20,011 nt of DNA from an uncultured Verrucomicrobiota bacterium (GTDB lineage Bacteria; Verrucomicrobiota; Kiritimatiellia; RFP12; UBA1067): contig CAMNLN010000019.1 in the NCBI GenBank assembly GCA_946543025.1, positions 1-20,011 on the forward strand, written 5' to 3'. Made by a program: the position numbers and the translations under genes. Below the pieces are notes generated by a model that did no database searches, had not been told where the DNA came from, and saw only the letters and a list, made by a program, of their open reading frames with translations. Shown here in pieces: positions 13,907-20,011 of this stretch; position 1 is the first letter of the stretch; each line of letters begins with the position of its first letter.

Positions 13907-15301
13907 ATGCATGATAACGTCACACCGGAAGACGGCGGCGCAAACCAAAATGCAATCAGCTTGTTCGGTCAGGCGGCAAATGCGAATGATTTTCCTGTTC
14001 TAAAAGCGTTTCAGGAATACATCGATGCCGAACAGGCCAAGGCGCGCAAGCGAATGCTGGGTCTATCCGTTTTTTTCGTCGTTCTGCTTGTCGCTGTCGT
14101 GATTACTTTTACCGTTGTGGTGATTTCGATTGTCAGCCACAACCGGGAACTTTCCGACAGGTTGCTCGACATCGCGTTCCGCGAGCGCCAACAAGCTCCA
14201 GTCGTCGTACCGCAGCCAATCGTCCAACCACAGGTCGTTTCTCCGGCTGTGGCACCGACGCAGCCAGAAACGGGCATCAAGCCTATCTTGGAGAAGCTAG
14301 ACTCGCTGGCCGCCGCATTGGTCGCACGCCAGCAGCAAGCCGTGCAGTTTCAGCCCCCAACACCTGTCGTCGTCACGACTGCTCCCGCGCCGGTCGCGCC
14401 GGCTCCCCCTGCCGAAAGCACCGAATCGCAACAGATGAAAGAAACGATCAGAAGACAGCAAGCCGAGCTTGAAGCCGAGCGGAATCGTTTGAAGGAGGCA
14501 GAGGAGAAGCTGCGCAAGGCGGAAATCGAACGGCATCGTCGCCGTCTCTACCCTGAATATTATGCGCAGCAAGACGCCGCGGCAAGACAATTGCAGGAAC
14601 CGTTGCCATCTCGCCAACCCATCACCGAACAGCCCCCCCCCCAGCAGTTGGCACCTCCGGCAAGCTCGACGCCAATCCCCGCACCGACACCTGCCGTTTC
14701 TCAACCGAAAGCCGAGCCTCGGAAGGCAGCGACCTCGCCTCAGACGGCACGTCCGCCTGCCCCCCTCAAGGATATTAAGCCAATCAACTACTTCGATCAA
14801 GGTGAAGACCCTGAACTGGCGGAGCTGGTCAAGCCGAGGAAGCCATCCATTCAGCCGACGCTGCCGAATCGGCAAGTTGCCCCCCCTTCCCAGAAACCTT
14901 TGCCAGCGGCAAAGAAGGAAATGCCGCAACCGGAGAAAAAGGCCGTTTCTTCCGCGCCAAAGAAGGCAGAACCTCAAGCAGAAAAAAGTATAGCCCCGCC
15001 ATCCCCCAAAAAGGATCATCCGTCGGCGGAGAAGAAAGTTGCGCCATCATTGCCAAAGGAGATGGAACCGCCTCCCGACAAGAAGGCAACCCCTTCGCCG
15101 CCAGCAAAGACAGCGCCTGCGGCGGAGAAAAAGAATGTTCCGCCGCCACCAAAGAAGATTACCCCGCCGGAGCCGAAAAAGGCGACTGTTCCAGAAAAGA
15201 AATCGCCCGCCCCCCTTCCGGTTACGCGAACCGAAACGCTTGACGTCGGCACGTCGTCCGACAATTCGATTCCCTGGCTGATTGAAGAACGGGATATGTA
15301 A
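13907..15301 (+). CDS. Single-pass membrane protein with coiled coil and Pro/Lys-rich stalk
   Basis: I do not recognise a family for this 464-aa protein. Residues 1-49 are a soluble, mostly polar head that ends in the basic KARKRM. Residues 51-76 are one strong transmembrane helix, so by the positive-inside rule the N-terminus is cytoplasmic and the rest periplasmic or outside. A Pro/Val/Gln-rich linker (97-170), a heptad-like charged coiled coil (175-213) and a long Pro/Ala/Lys-rich stalk (235-440) with loosely repeated units such as PPPKKITPPEPKK follow. The tail SDNSIPWLIEERDM (451-464) is non-repetitive and could be a docking motif. The layout recalls TonB-type envelope-spanning proteins but lacks their folded C-terminal domain. 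A run of ten C lies inside the gene. The NYN nuclease gene follows after 45 bases, probably in one transcript. Confidence 0.68.
   Translation: MHDNVTPEDGGANQNAISLFGQAANANDFPVLKAFQEYIDAEQAKARKRMLGLSVFFVVLLVAVVITFTVVVISIVSHNRELSDRLLDIAFRERQQAPVVVPQPIVQPQVVSPAVAPTQPETGIKPILEKLDSLAAALVARQQQAVQFQPPTPVVVTTAPAPVAPAPPAESTESQQMKETIRRQQAELEAERNRLKEAEEKLRKAEIERHRRRLYPEYYAQQDAAARQLQEPLPSRQPITEQPPPQQLAPPASSTPIPAPTPAVSQPKAEPRKAATSPQTARPPAPLKDIKPINYFDQGEDPELAELVKPRKPSIQPTLPNRQVAPPSQKPLPAAKKEMPQPEKKAVSSAPKKAEPQAEKSIAPPSPKKDHPSAEKKVAPSLPKEMEPPPDKKATPSPPAKTAPAAEKKNVPPPPKKITPPEPKKATVPEKKSPAPLPVTRTETLDVGTSSDNSIPWLIEERDM
14633..14642 (+). repeat. Ten-base poly-C tract inside a coding region
   Basis: An uninterrupted C10 encodes PPP plus the first base of the next Gln codon. 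Shorter C runs occur at 14760-14765, 14880-14886 and 15210-15215 in the same gene. A run of this length is prone to slippage. Loss of one C would shift the reading into a frame that stays open to a TAG at 14991-14993, which would replace the Pro/Lys stalk with an Arg-rich tail. Confidence 0.6.
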
Positions 15302-15346
15302 TCGGATTAGTTGTTTTGTTTTACAAGTACAAGGAGGAAAAGAGAC

Positions 15347-16051
15347 ATGGCTCTGAAAGCAATGGTGTTCATTGACGGCAGCTGGCTCTACAGGAGTCGG
15401 TCTGCGGTTTTCGCAAAATTGGGCGAAGAAAATTTCGAGGTGGACTACGCTCGCTTGCCACGTCTCCTTTGCGAGGAACTCGCGAACACGATCGACGAGG
15501 ACGTCTCGCTTGTCCGGACCATGTATTTTGGCACGATTCCTTCTGCCCGCTCGTCATTCAACACAGGCAAGCAACGCGCCTTCTACGAATTCCTTGAAAG
15601 CGTCTGCCATTACGAGACGAAGATCCACGAGGTCGAGATCGGCGGTGGAGAGAACCTTGCCGACGATGCCTGGATATCGATGTCGCTGGCTTCCTCGATG
15701 ATGTATTACGCCGCCATGCCGGCGGCCTATGACGTAGCGATCCTTGTGAGCGACAACCGTGTCTACGCGCCAGCCCTCCATGCCGTTCGACTTCTCGGCA
15801 AGCGGACGCAGATCGTCAGCCTGCGTACGGCCGACGGAACGGAACCTCCCTTCGGCGTTACGCTCGTCGGGAAGTCGCGCGTGATGGATTTCGCGCCCAT
15901 CTATCTTGACGACCATGCAGCCGAGCTAAAGCTTGTCCGCGAGCTTCGCAAGCGGACCTGCAAGCAATGCGGACGCGAGGAGGAGACGACATGGGCCGGC
16001 TCAGATTTCTTCTGCAGCGAGTGCCGGGGCAAGCATCATCGCAGGGACTAG
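15347..16051 (+). CDS. NYN-domain (PIN-like) nuclease with C-terminal zinc ribbon
   Basis: A 234-aa protein. Residues 1-190 resemble the NYN branch of the PIN-like nuclease fold (LabA/DUF88 type): VFIDGSWLY with Asp10, an acidic ENLADDAWI with Asp106/Asp107, and ILVSDNRVYAPAL with Asp136, in the order and spacing of the metal-binding acids. The third motif reads SDNRVYAP instead of the usual SGDSDF-type sequence, so activity is likely but not certain. The C-terminus has a four-cysteine zinc ribbon (Cys205, Cys208, Cys223, Cys226), a plausible nucleic-acid-binding module. NYN proteins are thought to cut RNA. The start at 15347 has AAGGAGGA before it; an in-frame ATG at 15311 lacks one. Neighbour: the Pro/Lys-rich membrane protein, 45 bases upstream. 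Confidence 0.75.
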   Translation: MALKAMVFIDGSWLYRSRSAVFAKLGEENFEVDYARLPRLLCEELANTIDEDVSLVRTMYFGTIPSARSSFNTGKQRAFYEFLESVCHYETKIHEVEIGGGENLADDAWISMSLASSMMYYAAMPAAYDVAILVSDNRVYAPALHAVRLLGKRTQIVSLRTADGTEPPFGVTLVGKSRVMDFAPIYLDDHAAELKLVRELRKRTCKQCGREEETTWAGSDFFCSECRGKHHRRD

Positions 16052-16061
16052 GTCTCTCCTC

Positions 16062-17597
16062 TTAACCTCTGTTGCCAAGAAACAGGCGATAGGCGGGATT
16101 TGACGAAACATCCCGGAATGCGTAGCCGAGCGACTTCAACGTTTGCGTGAAGGCCTTGCGCTCGCACGGCGGCACCTGAAGGCCAACCAGAACCTTCCCG
16201 TGGTCGGCGCCATGGTTGCGATAATGGAATAGCGTGATGTTCCAGCGGTTTGAAATCGTTTCAAGGAAATCCATAAGCGCACCGGGGCGTTCGGGAAACT
16301 CGAAGGTGTAGGCCACTTCGTCGTGAATCCCCTGCGTATGGCCCCCGACCATGTGGCGGACATGTTCCTTTGCGAGCTCGTCGTCTGAAAGGTCGATCGT
16401 GCCGATCTTTGCCGCCGTCAGCTGCTCAACGATGCGTCGAGTCTCGGCGCGATCGACGACAGACAACCCGACGAACACGTAGGCGCGCTTCGGATCGAAA
16501 TAACGATAGTTGAACTCTGTGACATTGCGCTTGCCGAGGCGTCGGATGAACGCCTTGAACGCGCCGCGTACTTCTGGAATACGGCATTCGAGAATCGCCT
16601 CGCGCTTCTCGCCGATCTCAGTCTGCTCAGAGACAAAGCGGATGCGGTCGAAGTTCATGTTCGCGCCGGAGACAATGCAGGCGTAGGTCTCGCCCCGGCT
16701 CCCCTTCTTCGCGGCATGCTGCTTGGCGGCGGCGAGTGCGAGCGCGCCAGCCGGTTCGCAGATCGCACGCGTCGCGTCGAAGATGTCCTTGATGGCCGCA
16801 CATGTTTCGTCTGTCGAGACGCGAACGATTCCGTCGAGGAAGCGGCGGCAGAGGTCGAAGGTGATTTTACCTGGTGTCTTTACAGCCACGCCGTCGGCGA
16901 AAAGCCCGACTTCCTGAAGCTTGATCCGACGCCCCGCTTTGATTGATCGGCTCATGCAGTCGGAATCGACCGGCTCCACGCCATAGACCTTCACCTGCGG
17001 GCGAACCGCCTTTACGTAGACTGCGACGCCGGCCGCAAAACCACCACCGCCAACGGGCACGAAGATGGCGTCAAGCCGGCCCGGATGCTGTCGCAGGATC
17101 TCCATCGCCACCGTGCCTTGCCCGGCGATCACGTCGGGATCGTCGTAGGGAGGGATGAATGTATAGTCCTTCTCCTTCACGAGGCGCGCCGCCGTCGCGG
17201 CGGCATCCGAGTAGGAGTCGCCTGAAAGAACGATCGATGCGCCGAAACTCTTCACCGAGGCGACTTTGATCTCGGGCGTCGTCACCGGCATGACGATCGT
17301 CGCCTTGCAGCCGAGACGCTGCGCGCTCAGCGCAACGCCTTGCGCATGGTTGCCGGCAGACGCGGCCAACACGCCCTTCTCTAACGCCGCGCCGGGAAGT
17401 TGCGACATCTTGTTGTAGGCGCCGCGCACCTTGAAGGAGTGGACACGCTGGAGATCTTCGCGTTTCAAAAGAAACCGATTGCCCAGCTTGCGCGAGAGCG
17501 TCCGCGCCTCCTCAAGCGGACTCTCGAAGGCGACGTCGTACACCTTGGAGTTGAGGATGCGGCGGAGATAGCGTTCTTGAAGCGTCTTGTTGTTCAT
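16062..17597 (-). CDS. ilvA: Threonine ammonia-lyase, biosynthetic type
   Basis: A 511-aa protein that matches biosynthetic threonine deaminase in length (E. coli IlvA has 514) and layout. It makes 2-oxobutanoate from threonine, the first step to isoleucine. The PLP-binding lysine is Lys56 in HSFKVRGA. SAGNHAQG (80-87) and a PVGGGGFAAG stretch hold the cofactor phosphate and substrate. Two ACT-like domains (about 327-415 and 424-511) are the isoleucine/valine allosteric part; the first contains RRLGKRNVTEFNYRY-type sequence and the second HYRNHGADHGKVLVGLQVP-type sequence. The ATG overlaps the TGA of the DUF167 gene (ATGA), which suggests coupling. A promoter inside the end of that gene also lies right before the ATG. 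It ends 10 bases from the convergent NYN gene. Confidence 0.95.
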   Translation of the reverse strand: MNNKTLQERYLRRILNSKVYDVAFESPLEEARTLSRKLGNRFLLKREDLQRVHSFKVRGAYNKMSQLPGAALEKGVLAASAGNHAQGVALSAQRLGCKATIVMPVTTPEIKVASVKSFGASIVLSGDSYSDAAATAARLVKEKDYTFIPPYDDPDVIAGQGTVAMEILRQHPGRLDAIFVPVGGGGFAAGVAVYVKAVRPQVKVYGVEPVDSDCMSRSIKAGRRIKLQEVGLFADGVAVKTPGKITFDLCRRFLDGIVRVSTDETCAAIKDIFDATRAICEPAGALALAAAKQHAAKKGSRGETYACIVSGANMNFDRIRFVSEQTEIGEKREAILECRIPEVRGAFKAFIRRLGKRNVTEFNYRYFDPKRAYVFVGLSVVDRAETRRIVEQLTAAKIGTIDLSDDELAKEHVRHMVGGHTQGIHDEVAYTFEFPERPGALMDFLETISNRWNITLFHYRNHGADHGKVLVGLQVPPCERKAFTQTLKSLGYAFRDVSSNPAYRLFLGNRG

Positions 17598-17878
17598 AGG
17601 CGGGATAGTATATTTTCTTTCCTGGTGCCACGCAAGAGGAGACGTTTCGTCTTCGACGTTTCGCCGCCCTTGAACACGACGGCGGACTTGGGCAGCCCGA
17701 AGGCGTCCGCCAGTACCTCGACCAGTTCCTTGTTCGCCTTGCCATCGACAGGCGCGCTACGAATGCGCACCTTAAGCGCATCGCCAATCATCCCGTCCAG
17801 GCCGGCGCGAGAGGAACGCGGCACGGCACGGACGTTGAGGATAATCCCCTCTGATGTCTCAGTCAGCATCTCGCCCAT
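17594..17878 (-). CDS. DUF167 (YggU) family protein
   Basis: A 94-aa protein of the DUF167/YggU family: ILNVRAVPRSSRAGLDGMIGD near the start, then LKVRIRSAPVDGKANKELVEVLADAFG and VFKGGETSKTKRLLLRG. The family is widespread and small, and its function is not established. The PVDGKAN core is its hallmark and is complete here. I chose the ATG at 17878 because GAGGAG (17894-17889) stands 10 bases before it and only 4 bases separate it from the upstream stop; an ATG at 17902 would overlap the previous gene by 20 bases without a better site. The TGA overlaps the start of ilvA. Confidence 0.88.
   Translation of the reverse strand: MGEMLTETSEGIILNVRAVPRSSRAGLDGMIGDALKVRIRSAPVDGKANKELVEVLADAFGLPKSAVVFKGGETSKTKRLLLRGTRKENILSRL
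17607..17635 (-). promoter_or_regulatory. Internal promoter of ilvA
   Basis: On the minus strand, TTGCGT (17635-17630) and TATACT (17612-17607) are separated by exactly 17 bases, within the last codons of the DUF167 gene. The -10 ends 9 bases before the ilvA ATG, giving a leader of only a few bases. This would let ilvA be expressed apart from the glycosidase. Confidence 0.5.
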
Positions 17879-17882
17879 CTCG

Positions 17883-20011
17883 TCACTTCTCCTCGCGCGC
17901 AAAGACGGCAGAACGCAACAAGACGGGGCCGAACAGGCCGGACGGGAGCGGTGACTCGTCCTTCGCCCAGTGCTTCCACGTCGTGAACGTGTGGCGGCCC
18001 GTCGGCGAACGCTTCCCGTCCTTCACCCACTGCGGGATGTCCTTGACGCCGATCTCCTTTACGCCCTTGCGCATGACGCCCTTCCATTCGCAGTCCTCCG
18101 GCAGGAAGTCGTCGCCGATCAAGCGGTTCGGCCAGAGGTTGGTCACCTTCACCTCCAGCGCGAAAGAGTCGGCGTTCAGGTCGAGCGCGTCCGTAATATC
18201 TACGCGGAACGGCGGCTTCCACAGGACCGGGAACGTCTTGCCGTTCACCGTCACGACGGCGAAGTTCTTCACCGTGCCGAGATCGAGAATCGTCCGCAAG
18301 CCCGGCTTCGGCATAATCGGCACACGTTTCGCATAGGTCGCTGTCCCCGAGAAATAGCGGATGTCAGGATCCTTGTTCGCAGCCCAGTCCGCAAGCGACG
18401 TGAATGTCACATCCTTCTTCGCCGCGCCGCCGGCATACCAGTCAATGGGGAATGTCACGTTCCAGGCACCTTCCACGGAAACGGCGGGCGGAGGTTCGGC
18501 CGTCATGTGCCGCGTTGCGCCGGAAGCCATCTTGAGGACTGCGGTCAGCGGCTGGGCGGCGAGAATCTTGCCGTCGCGCCATTCCCAGTCCGGCATCGGA
18601 TCGGGTGCCTGCCGTCCGGACGGGATGGTCAGCTCCCCATGTTCCTTCACGACGACCGTCTTGCGAACGCCGTCGTACGTGTAGGTGACGCGCGCCTCCT
18701 TGTGCTGCATCGGCGCGGGATCGACTTTTGCGATGGCATTGTCGATGACGGCGGAGAGCGAACCTTTCTCGACGCGCGCCACGAGCGCGGCCGTGATGTC
18801 GATCGTCTGGTCGGCCGACGGTTTCCACGCCGGGTCGATCACGCCGTACCAGGCCGAGACTACCTCAGCGCCCGATGGAATCGTAATCGTGCCGTGCTCC
18901 TTCGCGCGGATCGTCTTTGTCGCTCCTGCGAGGCGGTAGACGACCTCAAGTTCCTTCACCTGCAGGTAAGCCGGATCTCCTCCCATGGTGGTGTTCAGCA
19001 CCTTGATCTTCTCGCCCGGCTTTATCAGCTTGCGCACGTCGGCGCAGTCTGGGCGTCCGGGCTTCTCGAACACGCCGTAGACGGCTTTCTCGACAGTAAG
19101 CGTGTGCGGCGGCTCCTGCGGCACGGGATCGATCCTCCGCGTCACGTTCGCGAACACCTTCGTGACATGGTCTCCGGAGAGCGGACGGCGGAACAGCACG
19201 AACGCGGAACCGCTCGGTGCGAAATCGAGTGTCACCACCGTCCTCCCCTTCTCCTCGTGCCACTGCGGCGCGTCGACGATCGTCCCCTTCTCGGCGTCCC
19301 ATATCTCGGGCTGGCGGCCCGTCATGCGGAAGGACGCCTCGAACGACTTCGACTTGTCGTTGTTGAGCGCGACGAAGTACCAGTCGGCCGTCGCGTTGCG
19401 GCGATGGATGTAGACCGCGCCTTTCTGCGCATCGTTCTCGGTGGAAGTAAAGTCGGGCGCGATGCCGAGCCTTTCCAGGGCTTCGGACGGACGGCATGTC
19501 ATCACGCCTTTCGCCCAAACCTTTTCCGCACGCGCACGAAGACGCGCGTCGGCGATCGGGTATCCTGTCAATCCTGGCACGCGCGTCGGCTTCACAAGAC
19601 AGCAGACCTTCGCGCCCGCGTCAAGCAGGCGTTCCACGGTGGCGAGCATCTTTTCGCTCATCGTTTCCTGCGGCGGCAGGACGAGGAGCGCATAGCTCAC
19701 GCCGCCCGGCGCAACCACGCGGCCGTCCTTCACCTTCAGCATCTCCACGGCCTTCGTCGCGCAGATGTCCCAGTCGTAACCCGGGGGAAGCTTCATGTCG
19801 CTCGCGCCCGCGCCATCCGTGTTGCCGCCTTGGTTTGGCGCCTGCTCGCCGCAAAAGAAGAGCGCATCGGCCACGAATGTTCCCTCTTGCAGCATCCACT
19901 GGCAGCGCGCCTGATAGCGGAACCAGTCGCCCGCGAGATCCCACCATGTCTGCGTACGGTCGAGGTGCATGCCCCAGCGGCCCATCGTCATGCCGGGCAG
20001 GTACTGGTTGC
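17883..20011 (-). CDS. GH106-like (alpha-L-rhamnosidase-type) glycosyl hydrolase (5' partial)
   Basis: The frame stays open to the right edge, so only the C-terminal 700-plus residues are seen. The first visible part (MGRWGMHLDRTQTWW, then WFRYQARCQWMLQEGTFVADALFF) matches the C-terminal side of the large GH106/GH2-like barrel, where the chain continues into a beta-rich region (VYIHRRNATADWYFVALNN, about 193-211, numbered from the ATG at 19991). Residues 303-373 and 380-458 look like two copies of one beta module, each with Y-G-V, D-P-A, KTI/KTV and a KEHG.(I/L)TIPSG ending, similar to DUF3395-type modules. The final 200 residues (505-700) form a GH2-type jellyroll with TYAKRV, VNGKTFPVLWKPPFRVDIT and VTNLWPNRLIGDD. 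GH106 enzymes remove terminal rhamnose. It is likely exported. Its stop lies 4 bases before the DUF167 gene. Confidence 0.7.
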   Translation of the reverse strand, partial: NQYLPGMTMGRWGMHLDRTQTWWDLAGDWFRYQARCQWMLQEGTFVADALFFCGEQAPNQGGNTDGAGASDMKLPPGYDWDICATKAVEMLKVKDGRVVAPGGVSYALLVLPPQETMSEKMLATVERLLDAGAKVCCLVKPTRVPGLTGYPIADARLRARAEKVWAKGVMTCRPSEALERLGIAPDFTSTENDAQKGAVYIHRRNATADWYFVALNNDKSKSFEASFRMTGRQPEIWDAEKGTIVDAPQWHEEKGRTVVTLDFAPSGSAFVLFRRPLSGDHVTKVFANVTRRIDPVPQEPPHTLTVEKAVYGVFEKPGRPDCADVRKLIKPGEKIKVLNTTMGGDPAYLQVKELEVVYRLAGATKTIRAKEHGTITIPSGAEVVSAWYGVIDPAWKPSADQTIDITAALVARVEKGSLSAVIDNAIAKVDPAPMQHKEARVTYTYDGVRKTVVVKEHGELTIPSGRQAPDPMPDWEWRDGKILAAQPLTAVLKMASGATRHMTAEPPPAVSVEGAWNVTFPIDWYAGGAAKKDVTFTSLADWAANKDPDIRYFSGTATYAKRVPIMPKPGLRTILDLGTVKNFAVVTVNGKTFPVLWKPPFRVDITDALDLNADSFALEVKVTNLWPNRLIGDDFLPEDCEWKGVMRKGVKEIGVKDIPQWVKDGKRSPTGRHTFTTWKHWAKDESPLPSGLFGPVLLRSAVFAREEK

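Noticed and set aside
14840..15200. Lys/Pro/Ala repeats of the stalk as a CRISPR-like or tandem DNA repeat
   Set aside because: The units vary in length and sequence and stay in frame; the repetition is at the protein level only.

Overview
The window looks like a chromosomal segment of a GC-rich, Gram-negative bacterium of the Verrucomicrobiota/Kiritimatiellota type, probably an uncultured gut or anaerobic lineage. This is inference. It rests on an LptF/G-type permease and an outer-membrane beta-barrel (two membranes), on several secreted glycan-active proteins (GH123-like, DUF1080, xylose-isomerase-like, GH106-like), on Tat and lipoprotein signals, and on a probable type III secretion effector with its chaperone. 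Seventeen protein-coding genes are supported; the first and last run off the window. No tRNA, rRNA, CRISPR array, insertion sequence or integrase was seen.

Region 1 (1-5763, + strand): the end of a GH123-like glycosidase, a small outer-membrane barrel protein with its own promoter, then a tight run of Tat-exported metallophosphoesterase, LptF/LptG-type permease and the redox chaperone Hsp33. Region 2 (5793-8317, - strand): a 682-aa protein with no export signal and, 29 bases behind it, a CesT/Tir-type secretion chaperone. A near-consensus promoter drives the pair. This is the most unusual part of the window. Region 3 (8527-10676, + strand): a DUF1080 lipoprotein and a sugar isomerase/epimerase-like protein, each with its own promoter, both probably membrane-anchored enzymes of 3-keto-sugar chemistry, ended by a strong intrinsic terminator.

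Region 4 (10677-16051) reads as less GC-rich and holds housekeeping genes: acpP (+), then ruvB and rarA (-), and divergently a proline/lysine-rich single-pass membrane protein followed by a NYN-domain nuclease with a zinc ribbon (+). Region 5 (16062-20011, - strand) is a tightly packed array: a GH106-like glycosidase (5' end outside the window), a DUF167 (YggU) protein and threonine ammonia-lyase ilvA.

Two regulatory themes recur. Most recognisable promoters carry an extended -10 element (TGN directly before the hexamer). In four genes (1689, 12425, 13735, 17597) the -10 hexamer lies only 6-10 bases before the start codon, so their mRNAs should be leaderless or nearly so, while other genes have ordinary Shine-Dalgarno sites.
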